Source: Streptomyces glaucescens
Lineage (GTDB): Bacteria; Actinomycetota; Actinomycetes; Streptomycetales; Streptomycetaceae
Direction: 5' to 3'
Assembly: GCF_000761215.1 (NCBI RefSeq)
Contig: NZ_CP009438.1
Span: 3,403,001 to 3,467,000 of the forward strand
DNA length: 64,000 nucleotides
Position numbers and translations under genes: made by a program. Numbering within the stretch: position 1 is the first letter of the stretch; every line of letters starts with the position of its first letter. Of this stretch, positions 29,232 to 37,510 are shown one piece after another. The notes beneath the pieces are model-generated. The model ran no database searches. It had not been told where the DNA came from and saw only the letters and a list, made by a program, of their open reading frames with translations.

Positions 29232-29966
29232 TCAGCGCTGGAGCACCGCGAACGACGCCCCCTGGTCGTCGCTGACGACGCCCACCGTGCCGTACGACGC
29301 CTCGAAGGGGCCCGCCTGCACCCGGCCGCCCAGCCGGGCCACGTCCGCGAGCGCGGCCTCGCAGTCCGCCACCCGGAAGTGGACCAGGAAGTGCGGCGGC
29401 ATCTGGGCGGGGAAGACGTCGGTGAGCGGGGCCCGGCCGAAGTCGGGATCGGCGTCCGGGCCGAACAGGGCGTCGTGGAAGAGACCGCCGTAGAAGGTGT
29501 TCACGGCGGCGGTGTCACGGGCGTAGAGCTGCGCCCAGCCGAACGTGCCCGGCTCGTGGCGGCGGCCGAAGCCCGGGTGCGTGCCCGGCTGCCACAGGCC
29601 GAAGACGGCACCCTCCGGGTCGGTGGCGAGCGCCGCGGTCCCCAGCCCGCCCACCGGCATCGGCGCGGTCACCACCTGCCCGCCGGCCGCCAGGACGCGG
29701 CGGGCGAGGGCCTGGGCGTCCGGGGTGGCGAAGTACACCGTCCAGACGGTGGGCAGCCGCCCGTCCGTCTTCTGTGCGAGCGCGGCGACCGGCTCGCCCT
29801 CGGAGAGCGCCCAGACACTGCCGCCGTACGACTCCTCGAACGTCCACCCGAAGAGCTCACCGTAGAAGCGCTTGCCCGCCGCCACGTCGGCGAGCTGGGC
29901 GTCGAGCCAGCACGGGACGCCCTCCGTGTACCCCTCTTGGTGAGCAGATGCCCTGTTTTCGGCCAT
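29232..29966 (-). CDS. kbpA: Two-domain VOC (glyoxalase-like) protein, likely KbpA
   Basis: A 244-residue protein with two tandem VOC modules: EGVPCWLDAQLADVAAGKRFY ... GAVFGLWQPG, and FGWAQLYARDTAAVNTFYGG ... GASFAVLQR. VOC folds usually bind a metal and small substrate. Next to afsK in S. coelicolor, KbpA (about 250 residues) binds the unphosphorylated AfsK kinase domain and keeps it inactive. Size, fold and position agree, and I assign the name on that ground; I recall no direct test of the homologue here. Start ATG 29966 has no clear ribosome site. It lies 221 bp upstream of afsK on the same strand. Confidence 0.75.
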   Translation of the reverse strand: MAENRASAHQEGYTEGVPCWLDAQLADVAAGKRFYGELFGWTFEESYGGSVWALSEGEPVAALAQKTDGRLPTVWTVYFATPDAQALARRVLAAGGQVVTAPMPVGGLGTAALATDPEGAVFGLWQPGTHPGFGRRHEPGTFGWAQLYARDTAAVNTFYGGLFHDALFGPDADPDFGRAPLTDVFPAQMPPHFLVHFRVADCEAALADVARLGGRVQAGPFEASYGTVGVVSDDQGASFAVLQR

Positions 29967-30088
29967 GCACTCAAAGTAGCGGCGGCTGCCGCACCCCGCT
30001 CACCAGGCACACCTCGCTCCGAGCCCCCGCGCACCCCATTTGCAGTCGGCCGAATCGCGCTCAGATCACCCCTCGGTAAGCTGACGAC

Positions 30089-30736
30089 ATGACAGGACAA
30101 GTGCGTACCGTCGACGGCCGCGTGGCCGGCCGGCGTGGGCAGGCGACGCGGCAGAAGCTGCTCGACTGCCTCAGCGAGATGCTCAGCTCCTCTCCGTACC
30201 GGGACGTCAAGGTCATCGATGTCGCCCGGAAGGCGGGCACCTCGCCCGCGACCTTCTACCAGTACTTCCCGGACGTCGAGGGCGCCGTCCTGGAGATCGC
30301 CGACCAAGTGGCCGCCGAGGGCGCCGCGTTGACCGGTACCGTCGAGGGACGCAGCTGGGTCGGCAAGGCGGGCTGGCAGACCGCGCAGGAACTCGTCGAC
30401 GGCTTCCTGGAGTTCTGGCGCAAGAACGACGCGATCCTGCGCGTCGTCGATCTCGGCGCGGCGGAGGGCGACAAGCGCTTCTACAAGCTCCGCATGAAGA
30501 TCCTCAATTCGGTGAACGGCTCCCTCACGGACGCGGTCGCCGGGCTGCAGGCCAAGGGAAAGGTCGACAAGGACGTCAACCCGGCCGCGATCGCCGGATC
30601 GGTCGTCGTGATGCTCGCGGCGGCGGCCTCCCACCAGAAGGGCTTCTCCTCCTGGGGCGTCAAGCAGGCCGAACTCAAGCCGAACCTGGCCCTGTTGGTC
30701 CACCTGGCCATCACCGGCAGGAAGCCCACCAGGTAA
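30089..30736 (+). CDS. TetR-family transcriptional regulator
   Basis: A 215-residue TetR protein. The N-terminal HTH is KLLDCLSEMLSSSPYRDVKVIDVARKAG followed by TSPATFYQYFPDVEGAV. The C-terminal helices (WQTAQELVDGFLEFWRKNDAIL, LRMKILNSVNGSLTDAVAGL) form the ligand and dimer domain. It is divergent from kbpA, with a 122-bp shared region, and immediately follows the afsR-afsS-afsK-kbpA cluster. In S. coelicolor the equivalent position is SCO4421, a TetR gene tied to that regulon. Start ATG 30089 has no strong ribosome site. Confidence 0.88.
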   Translation: MTGQVRTVDGRVAGRRGQATRQKLLDCLSEMLSSSPYRDVKVIDVARKAGTSPATFYQYFPDVEGAVLEIADQVAAEGAALTGTVEGRSWVGKAGWQTAQELVDGFLEFWRKNDAILRVVDLGAAEGDKRFYKLRMKILNSVNGSLTDAVAGLQAKGKVDKDVNPAAIAGSVVVMLAAAASHQKGFSSWGVKQAELKPNLALLVHLAITGRKPTR

Positions 30737-30842
30737 CGCCCACCGCGCGCCTTCCCCACGTCCTGTCAAGCACCCCATCGGGGGGTGCGGGGAACGCGCG
30801 GTCGACCGGGGCCGCCCCGGACGCGAGGAATCCCGCACGGTG

Positions 30843-31295
30843 CTACGCGGGCAACGGCCGGTCCCGCACCACGTGCTTCATCACCAGCGTCGACGTCAGC
30901 CGCTGCACCCCCGGCAGCGTGGCCAGCCGGTCGTCGTACAGCCGCTGGTAGGCGGCCAGATCGGCGGCCACCACCCGCAGCAGGTAGTCCGGCTCACCGA
31001 ACAGCCGCTGCGCCTCCACCACCTCCGGCACCTCGCTCAGCGCCCGCTCGAACCCGGCGACCGTCTCCCGGTCCTCCTGCCGCATGGAGACGAAGACCAG
31101 CGCCTCGAAGGTCAGCCCGACCGCGGCCGGGTCCACGACGGCCCGGTAGCCGCTGATCGCGCCCGACCGCTCCAGTTCCCGCAGCCGCCGGTGACACGGC
31201 GAGACGCTGAGCCGCACCCGCCCGGCCAGCTCGGTCACGGTCAGCCGCCCGTCCTGCTGCAGCTCGGCAAGGATTTTCCGGTCCACGTCGTCCAT
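30843..31295 (-). CDS. Lrp/AsnC-family transcriptional regulator
   Basis: A 150-residue Lrp-type regulator. The N-terminal winged helix starts MDDVDRKILAELQQDGRLTVTELAGRVRLS with recognition helix PCHRRLRELERSGAI. The C-terminal RAM domain is YRAVVDPAAVGLTFEALVFV ... FGEPDYLLRVVAADLAAYQRLYDD ... TSTLVMKHVV, which forms dimers and binds an amino acid. It is divergent from a LysE-type exporter gene, a common Lrp target pairing: an amino acid accumulates, is sensed and is exported. The regulated gene is inferred from position. Confidence 0.93.
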   Translation of the reverse strand: MDDVDRKILAELQQDGRLTVTELAGRVRLSVSPCHRRLRELERSGAISGYRAVVDPAAVGLTFEALVFVSMRQEDRETVAGFERALSEVPEVVEAQRLFGEPDYLLRVVAADLAAYQRLYDDRLATLPGVQRLTSTLVMKHVVRDRPLPA

Positions 31296-31377
31296 GCGGC
31301 AAATCCTGCCTCACCGTGCGAGTAACCGGGAAAAGATCGGCAACACTTTCGCCGCATTCCCGCCTAATGTCCCCACC

Positions 31378-32007
31378 ATGGACTCGGGAACGCTGCTCTC
31401 CTTCCTCGCCCTGGACCTGCTGCTGGTCTGCGTACCGGGTGCGGACTGGGCGTATGCCATCTCCGCCGGACTGCGCGACCGCTCGCCCGTCCCCGCGGTG
31501 GCGGGCCTCGTCACCGGCTACGCCCTGCACACCGTCCTCGCCGCGGCCGGGCTCGCGGTGCTGGTCGCCGGATCGCCGGCGGTGCTCACCGCGCTGACCG
31601 TGGCGGGGGCGGCGTACCTGGTGTGGCTGGGCTGGGGCGTGCTGCGGCGGCCGGGCGTACCGGGCGCCGGGGACGGTCCGCGGGCGGTCGCGGCCGGCCG
31701 CCGCCGCACCTTCCTGCGCGGTGCGACGATCAGCGGCCTCAACCCCAAGGGCCTGCTCCTCTACCTGTCGGTGCTGCCCCAGTTCCTCACCCTGGACGGC
31801 GCCCGTCTGCCCGTGCCGGTGCAGACCACCGTGCTCGGCCTGCTCCACATGGCGTGCTGCGCCGCCGTCTACCTCACGGTCGGCCTGCTGGCCCGCGCGG
31901 TCCTCGGCGCCCGCCCGGCCGCCGCCCGCGCGGTCACCCGCACCTCGGGCGCGGCGATGCTCGGGATCGGCGCGTTCCTGCTGGTCCAGCGCCTGGCCAC
32001 GTTCTGA
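31378..32007 (+). CDS. LysE-family amino acid exporter
   Basis: A 209-residue membrane protein of the LysE/RhtB superfamily: LLSFLALDLLLVCVPGADWAY near the N terminus, the VAGLVTGYALHTVLAAAGLAVL helix pair, the family motif GATISGLNPKGLLLYLSVLPQF and terminal helices ending GAAMLGIGAFLLVQRL. Such transporters export lysine, threonine, homoserine lactones or similar compounds. The divergent Lrp regulator probably controls it. No Shine-Dalgarno is seen; TAATGT lies 7 nt upstream of the ATG, so the mRNA may be leaderless. Confidence 0.9.
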   Translation: MDSGTLLSFLALDLLLVCVPGADWAYAISAGLRDRSPVPAVAGLVTGYALHTVLAAAGLAVLVAGSPAVLTALTVAGAAYLVWLGWGVLRRPGVPGAGDGPRAVAAGRRRTFLRGATISGLNPKGLLLYLSVLPQFLTLDGARLPVPVQTTVLGLLHMACCAAVYLTVGLLARAVLGARPAAARAVTRTSGAAMLGIGAFLLVQRLATF

Positions 32008-32064
32008 CGGCGCCCGGCCGTACCGCCGTGCGCCGGGACGCCCGTCCGCGGGGATACTCGGGCC

Positions 32065-32733
32065 ATGGCACCGGATCCGGATCTTCACGCGCTGCTGCGG
32101 TCGCTGCGGGTGTGGGACGTCGACGCCCTCCCCGCCTTCGACCCGTCCACCGCCCCCGCCGCCCCGCTCCCCCTCTTCACGGCCTGGCTCGCCGAGGCGG
32201 TGGCGGCCGGGCAGCCCGAGCCCCACACCATGTCCCTGGCCACCGCCGACGAACACGGCCTGCCGGACGTCCGTACGGTGATGCTGCACGGCGCCGACGA
32301 AGAGCACGGCTGGAGCTTCGCCAGTCACCGCGGCAGCCGCAAGGGCCGCCAGCTCGCCGCCCGCCCGTACGCCGCCCTCGGCTTCTACTGGCCCGCGCAG
32401 GGCCGCCAGGTCCGCGTCCGCGGCCCCGTCTCCACCGCCCCGCCCGAGGCCGCGCAGGCGGACCTGCACGCCCGCTCCACCGGTGCCCTCGCCGCCGCCC
32501 TGACCGGCAGCCAGAGCGAGCCGCTGGCCTCCCTGGCCGATCTGACGGCGGCCTCCGAGGCCGCCTGGGCCCGCGCCGAGCGGCACCCGGGGACCCCGGC
32601 GCCCACGTGGACCCTCTACCGGCTCCGGCCGGACGAGGTGGAGTTCTTCCAGGGGGACGCGCGCCGCCGGCACGTGCGGCTGGTGTACCGGCGGGAGGAG
32701 GACCGCTGGCGGCGGGGGCTGCTGTGGCCGTGA
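32065..32733 (+). CDS. Pyridoxamine 5'-phosphate oxidase-like flavoprotein
   Basis: A 222-residue PNPOx-type split-barrel protein. Landmarks are LFTAWLAEAVAAGQPEPHTMSLATAD, VRTVMLHGADEEHGWSFASH, the SRKGRQLAARPYAALGFYWP FMN-binding segment, RQVRVRG and the final strand VEFFQGDARRRHVRLVYRR. The arrangement matches PdxH-type proteins, though PdxH itself is usually nearer 215 residues with a C-terminal RLSP-type motif that is replaced here by RRGLLWP. It may oxidise pyridoxamine phosphate or another substrate. It lies 57 bp past the LysE gene but need not be co-transcribed. Confidence 0.8.
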   Translation: MAPDPDLHALLRSLRVWDVDALPAFDPSTAPAAPLPLFTAWLAEAVAAGQPEPHTMSLATADEHGLPDVRTVMLHGADEEHGWSFASHRGSRKGRQLAARPYAALGFYWPAQGRQVRVRGPVSTAPPEAAQADLHARSTGALAAALTGSQSEPLASLADLTAASEAAWARAERHPGTPAPTWTLYRLRPDEVEFFQGDARRRHVRLVYRREEDRWRRGLLWP

Positions 32734-32845
32734 GGCGGGGGACCGGGCGGGGTGCCGTGGCGGGTGCGCCGCGCGGAGTCGTACGGCGCGAGGTCCGCGA
32801 CCGGCTTGGGGGCGAGCCGTGGGCGGAGCCGGTCGCCGGCGGGTG

Positions 32846-33454
32846 TCACGGCGCGGTGTCCGCCTCGTCCGTCGCCAGCCGGGCGTGCAGGTGGACGTCG
32901 CGGAAGGCGTCCCGGGCGCCCGCCTCCCACATCGCGCCGCGCAGGGTGCCCTCGGCGCGGAAGCCGCAGCGTTCGGCGATGCGGCAGGACGCCTCGTGGC
33001 CGCGGGCGTGGCCGAGTTCCAGGCGGTGCAGGTCCAGGTCCGTGAAGGCCCAGTGGGCGGCGAGGGCGAGGGCGCGGCCGGCGACGTGCCGGCCGCGGGC
33101 CTCGGGGAGGACCCAGTAGCCGACGCGGGCGCAGCGCATCGACCGGTCGATCAGGTGGACGCCGATGTGGCCGAGGATCGTGCCGGTGTCCGCGTCCGCG
33201 ACCCGGAACGACACGGCGCTGCCCTCGGCCGCCTGCCGCGCCTTGGAGCGCAGCGACGCACGGGCGCTGTCCCGGTCGGTGACGGGGACGAGCGGGGTGT
33301 TCCAGCGCAGGAACTCCGGGTCGGTGTGCCCGCGCAGCCACGCCTCGGCGTGCGCGTCGGACTCCGGGTCCCAGGGGCCGAGGGACAGGCCGTCGCCGTG
33401 CAGTTCGGGCCGGGCGGGCGGGGACGGCCGGGAGCGCTCGCGTATCTGCGTCAT
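32846..33454 (-). CDS. GNAT-family N-acetyltransferase (RimJ/RimL-like)
   Basis: A 202-residue GNAT protein. After a variable N terminus it shows LHGDGLSLGPWDPESDAHAEAW, VADADTGTILGHIGVHLID, the acetyl-CoA signature ARVGYWVLPEARGRHVAGRAL and HRLELGHARGHEASCRIAERCGF, which is diagnostic of the RimJ/RimL subgroup (Acetyltransf_3). The acceptor is unknown; candidates are ribosomal-protein N termini or small amines. It is convergent with the PNPOx gene and divergent from the flavin monooxygenase gene, with 129 bp between starts. Confidence 0.88.
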   Translation of the reverse strand: MTQIRERSRPSPPARPELHGDGLSLGPWDPESDAHAEAWLRGHTDPEFLRWNTPLVPVTDRDSARASLRSKARQAAEGSAVSFRVADADTGTILGHIGVHLIDRSMRCARVGYWVLPEARGRHVAGRALALAAHWAFTDLDLHRLELGHARGHEASCRIAERCGFRAEGTLRGAMWEAGARDAFRDVHLHARLATDEADTAP

Positions 33455-33583
33455 CCGGCCATTGAACCGTGCGGACCCGCCCGGTGCGGCGCGGGGCGTC
33501 GCGCACTCATCCGTGACCGATCCGCAACCAATTCCGGTCTTGACCGAGACCCATCAACCGGGCAGGTGATTACGCTCCCCCAC

Positions 33584-34789
33584 ATGGCCGACCACACGCC
33601 CGACGCCCCCGCACCCGCCCCGGCCGCACCCGGCCGGCACCCGGTCTACGTCATCGGCGGCGGCCCCGGCGGTCTCGCCGCCGCGTACGCGCTGCGCGCC
33701 CGGGGCGTACGCGCCGTGGTGCTGGAGAGGTCCGACCGGGTCGGCGCCTCCTGGCGGCGCCACTACGACCGGCTCCACCTGCACACCACGCGCCGGCTGT
33801 CCGGCCTTCCGGGACTGCCGATGCCGCGCCGCTTCGGCCGCTGGGTCTGTCGCGACGACGTGGTGCGCTACCTGGAGAAGTACGCCGAGCACCACCGGCT
33901 GGACGTGGTGACCGGTGTCGAGGTGACCCGCGTCGACCGCTCCCCCGACGGCACCGGCTGGCTGCTGCACGCCACCGGCGGCCGGGAGCTGACCGGCGCC
34001 GCAGTCGTCGTCGCCACCGGCTACAACCACACCCCACGCGTCCCCGACTGGCCCGGCCTCGCCGACTGGAACGGCGACTTCCGGCACTCCCGCGACTACC
34101 GCAACGCCGCGCCGTACGCCGGCCGCGACGTCCTCGTCGTCGGCGTCGGCAACACCGGCGCCGAGATCGCCGTCGACCTGGTGGAGGGCGGGGCCGCGCG
34201 GGTGCGGCTGGCCGTGCGCACCGTCCCGCACATCGTCCGCCGCTCCAGGGCCGGGTGGGCCGCGCAGTACAGCGGCGTCCTGGCCCGCCGCCTCCCGGTG
34301 CGCCTGGTCGACGCGCTGGCCCGGCCGCTGGCCCGGATCAGTGTGCCCGACCTGTCGTCGCACGGCCTGCCCCGCCCCGGCACCGGGCTCTACAGCCGCC
34401 AGCGCGAGGGTGCCGTCCCGGTCCAGGACGTGGGCCTGATCGACGCGGTCCGCCGGGGCGAGGTCGAGATCGTCGCCGCCGTGGACTCCTTCGAGGGCGG
34501 CAAGGTCGTCCTCGCCGACGGCGACCGCATCGCCCCGGACGCGGTGATCGCCGCCACCGGGTACGTCCGCGCGCTGGAGGGCCTGGTCGGCCATCTCGGC
34601 GTGCTCGACGCCCACGGCCGCCCGGTGGCGCACGGCCCCCGCACCCCGCGCCAGGCCCCCGGCCTGTACTTCACCGGGTACACCAACCCGATCAGCGGCA
34701 TGCTGCGGGAGCTGGCGAGGGACGCGGAGAAGATCGCCAGGGCGGTCGCCCGCGGGGCCGGGGACCGGGTGTCGCGGCTGCCCGGGTGA
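33584..34789 (+). CDS. Flavin-containing monooxygenase-like NAD(P)/FAD oxidoreductase
   Basis: A 401-residue protein. The FAD-binding Rossmann motif VIGGGPGGLAAAYALRARG opens it, the second Rossmann motif for NAD(P)H is VVGVGNTGAEIAVDL, and FRHSRDYRNAAPYAGRDVL resembles the FxGxxxHxxxY/W fingerprint of flavin monooxygenases. The C terminus closes with LYFTGYTNPISGMLRELA. Such enzymes oxygenate nucleophilic N or S atoms or carry out Baeyer-Villiger steps. ATG 33584 is used; GTG six codons earlier is also in frame. No biosynthetic gene cluster surrounds it, so the substrate cannot be guessed. Confidence 0.85.
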   Translation: MADHTPDAPAPAPAAPGRHPVYVIGGGPGGLAAAYALRARGVRAVVLERSDRVGASWRRHYDRLHLHTTRRLSGLPGLPMPRRFGRWVCRDDVVRYLEKYAEHHRLDVVTGVEVTRVDRSPDGTGWLLHATGGRELTGAAVVVATGYNHTPRVPDWPGLADWNGDFRHSRDYRNAAPYAGRDVLVVGVGNTGAEIAVDLVEGGAARVRLAVRTVPHIVRRSRAGWAAQYSGVLARRLPVRLVDALARPLARISVPDLSSHGLPRPGTGLYSRQREGAVPVQDVGLIDAVRRGEVEIVAAVDSFEGGKVVLADGDRIAPDAVIAATGYVRALEGLVGHLGVLDAHGRPVAHGPRTPRQAPGLYFTGYTNPISGMLRELARDAEKIARAVARGAGDRVSRLPG

Positions 34790-34892
34790 CGTCCCGCCCG
34801 GCGCCCTTGCGCTCCGGCCCGACGTGTCCCGGTGCGCGAGCCCTCCGGCGGGGAGGGCTCACGGCAGGGCTGCCCGCGACGGGGAATGCCCC

Positions 34893-36245
34893 TCAGGCCG
34901 CCGCGAGTCGCGCGGCGGCCGGCCGGCGGCGGATCACCAGGGCCATCAGGGCCGCCGCCGCGCACAGCGCGCCGGACGCGTACCAGACCACGTCGTACTC
35001 GCCGAAGACGTCGCGGGCCACGCCGCCGAGGAAGGCGACCAGGGCGGCGCCGACCTGGTGGGAGGCCAGCACCCAGCCGAAGACGATCGCGCTGTCCTCG
35101 CCGTAGTGCTCCCGGCACAGGGCGACGGTGGGCGGGACGGTGGCCACCCAGTCGAGGCCGTAGAAGACGATGAAGAAGATCATCGGTGGGTGCACGGACG
35201 GGCCGAGCAGCATCGGCAGGAAGAGCAGCGAGACGCCGCGCAGGGCGTAGTAGACCGCGAGCAGCCGGCGGGCGTCGAAGCGGTCGGTGAACCAGCCGGA
35301 GGCGATGGTGCCGACCACGTCGAACACCCCGATGACCGCGAGCAGCGAGGCAGCGGCGGTGACGGGCATGCCGTGGTCGTGGGCGGCGGGCACGAAGTGG
35401 GTCTGGATCAGTCCGTTGGTGGAGGCGCCGCAGATCGCGAAGGTACCGGCCAGCAGCCAGAACGGGCCCGTGCGGGCGGCCCGGGCGAGGACGGTGAGCG
35501 CCCGGCGCGCGGCCCCGGGAACCGGCGGCGGCTTCGGCACGAACTCCCGCGCGCCGTACGGCTTCAGCCCCACGTCGGCCGGGTGGTCGCGCAGCAGCAG
35601 CCAGACGAAGGGGACGACCGCGAGGGCGGCGAGGGCGACGGTGACGGCGGCCGGGCGCCAGTCGTGGGTCTCGACGATCCAGGACAGCAGCGGCAGGAAG
35701 ATCAGCTGCCCGGAGGCGGACGCGGCGGTGAGGATGCCGGTGACCAGGCCGCGCCGCTCGGTGAACCAGCGGTTGGTGACCGTCGCGGCGAAGGCGAGCG
35801 CCATGGAGCCGCTGCCGAGGCCGACGAGCAGGCCCCAGCAGAGCATGAGCTGCCAGGCGGCCGTCATCCACACCGTGAGCCCGGAGCCGAGCGCGATCAC
35901 GATCAGCGCGGCCGCGACGACGCGGCGGATGCCGAAGCGGTCCATCAGGGCCGCCGCGAACGGCGCGGTGAGCCCGTAGAGGGCCAGGTTGACGGAGACG
36001 GCGGCGCCGATGGTGCCGCGTGACCAGCCGAAGTCCTGGTGCAGCGGATCGATGAGCAGGCCCGGCAGGGAGCGGAAGGCGGCGGCGCCGATGATCGTCA
36101 CGAAGGTGACGGCGGCGACGAACCAGGCGCGGTGGATCCGGCGGGCGCGGGCGGGGCGGGGTGCCCCACCGCGGTGCCCGGCGGTGTTCCGGGCGGTGGG
36201 CCCGGCGGTGTTCCGGGCGGCGGTCGCATCGGTTGTCTCGCTCAC
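34893..36245 (-). CDS. MFS transporter (monocarboxylate/OFA-like)
   Basis: A 450-residue major facilitator with 12 predicted helices. The first is FVAAVTFVTIIGAAAFRSLPGLL, then LVGLGSGSMALAFAATVTNRWF, GILTAASASGQLIFLPLLSWIV and, after the central loop, GFWLLAGTFAICGASTNGL. The loop motif DRFGIRR and TDRFDARR are MFS motif A at equivalent places. It resembles OFA or monocarboxylate (MCT-like) porters. GTG 36245 was preferred to an in-frame ATG 10 codons earlier. The N-terminal tail has a duplicated ARNTAG unit, encoded by a repeated GCGGTGTTCCGGGCGG sequence. It is divergent from the GlxA-type regulator, 71 bp away. Confidence 0.86.
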   Translation of the reverse strand: MSETTDATAARNTAGPTARNTAGHRGGAPRPARARRIHRAWFVAAVTFVTIIGAAAFRSLPGLLIDPLHQDFGWSRGTIGAAVSVNLALYGLTAPFAAALMDRFGIRRVVAAALIVIALGSGLTVWMTAAWQLMLCWGLLVGLGSGSMALAFAATVTNRWFTERRGLVTGILTAASASGQLIFLPLLSWIVETHDWRPAAVTVALAALAVVPFVWLLLRDHPADVGLKPYGAREFVPKPPPVPGAARRALTVLARAARTGPFWLLAGTFAICGASTNGLIQTHFVPAAHDHGMPVTAAASLLAVIGVFDVVGTIASGWFTDRFDARRLLAVYYALRGVSLLFLPMLLGPSVHPPMIFFIVFYGLDWVATVPPTVALCREHYGEDSAIVFGWVLASHQVGAALVAFLGGVARDVFGEYDVVWYASGALCAAAALMALVIRRRPAAARLAAA

Positions 36246-36316
36246 GTCATAGAGCTTCGGGCCCGGGGCGAACACGGGCGAGTGGCCCGAGGGACAGCAT
36301 TCGCTAGGATCGGGCC

Positions 36317-37510
36317 ATGACCCGTGAGCCGAGCGGTGGCCGGGAGTTCCGCCCGCACCGCGTCGTCGTCCTCGCCCTCGACGGGCTGCTCCCCTTCGAA
36401 CTGGGCATCCCGCACCGCATCTTCGGCCGTCCCAGGGACGCGCGGGGCCGGCACGTCTACGAGGTCGTCACCTGCTCCGTGCGCCCGCCGGGCCCGGTCG
36501 AGACGGACGCCGACTTCGCCATCCACGTCGCGCACGGCCCGGAGGCGCTGGCCACCGCCGACACCGTGATCGTGCCGGCGTCGTACGAACTCGGCCCGGT
36601 CTACGAGGAGGGCGTGCTGACGGAGGAGCTGGCCGCCGCCCTGGACCGCATCCGGCCCGGCACCCGGCTCGCCTCCATCTGCACCGGCGTGTACGTCCTG
36701 GCCGCCGCGGGCCGGCTCGACGGCCGGCCGGCGACCACCCACTGGGCCGACGCGGAACGCCTCCAGCGGCTGTTCCCGAAGGTCAGGGTCGACGCTGACG
36801 TGCTGTTCATCGACGACGGCGACGTCCTGACCTCGGCCGGCGTCGCGGCCGGCATCGACCTGTGCCTGCACATCGTGCGCCGCGACCACGGCACGGCCGT
36901 CGCCAACGAGGTGGCCCGGCGCACGGTCGTCCCGCCGCACCGTGACGGCGGGCAGGCGCAGTACATCCAGCGCCCGGTGCCCGACCCGCAGCAGGCCACC
37001 ACGACCGCGGCCCGCGCCTGGGCGCTCGGCCGTCTGCACGAGCCGATCCAGCTTCGGGACATGGCGGAGCAGGAGGCCATGTCGGTGCGCACCTTCACCC
37101 GGCGCTTCCGCGAGGAGACCGGCGTCAGCCCCGGCCAGTGGCTCACCCAGCAGCGCGTCGAACGCGCCCGGTACCTGCTGGAGTCCACGGACCTCTCGGT
37201 CGACCAGGTCGCCCGGGACGCGGGCTTCGGCACCGCCCAGTCGATGCGCCAGCACCTACAGGCCGCGCTGGGCGTCACCCCCACCGCATACCGCCGGACC
37301 TTCCGGGCCGGAGCCGACGGCTCCCCCGGCCGCCGCCCGGCCACCGGAGCCGGGAGCGACACCGCCCTCGGCCACCACCGCGCCGGCCTCGGCGGCGGGA
37401 CCACCGCCCGGCGCGTCCCCGGCCCGGGGAGCGGCGGCACCGTCGGCCGCCCCGCCGCCGGAGGCGACCGCGTCCGCGGTCCCCGGTCCGATCCGGCCGG
37501 GCGCGGCTGA
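36317..37510 (+). CDS. GlxA-family regulator (DJ-1/PfpI sensor plus AraC HTH)
   Basis: A 397-residue protein with a DJ-1/PfpI-like domain (about 12-200; VVVLALDGLLPFELGIPHRIF, ASICTGVYVLAAAGRLDGRPATTHW with a Cys at the usual nucleophile elbow) and a C-terminal AraC double HTH (about 235-330; QLRDMAEQEAMSVRTFTRRFREETG, ARDAGFGTAQSMRQHLQAALG, TPTAYRRTF). GlxA-type regulators sense an amide, aldehyde or other ligand by unknown means. A 65-residue Gly/Arg-rich tail follows that lies over the convergent MFS gene. It is divergent from the OFA-like MFS gene and is a likely regulator of it. Confidence 0.87.
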   Translation: MTREPSGGREFRPHRVVVLALDGLLPFELGIPHRIFGRPRDARGRHVYEVVTCSVRPPGPVETDADFAIHVAHGPEALATADTVIVPASYELGPVYEEGVLTEELAAALDRIRPGTRLASICTGVYVLAAAGRLDGRPATTHWADAERLQRLFPKVRVDADVLFIDDGDVLTSAGVAAGIDLCLHIVRRDHGTAVANEVARRTVVPPHRDGGQAQYIQRPVPDPQQATTTAARAWALGRLHEPIQLRDMAEQEAMSVRTFTRRFREETGVSPGQWLTQQRVERARYLLESTDLSVDQVARDAGFGTAQSMRQHLQAALGVTPTAYRRTFRAGADGSPGRRPATGAGSDTALGHHRAGLGGGTTARRVPGPGSGGTVGRPAAGGDRVRGPRSDPAGRG

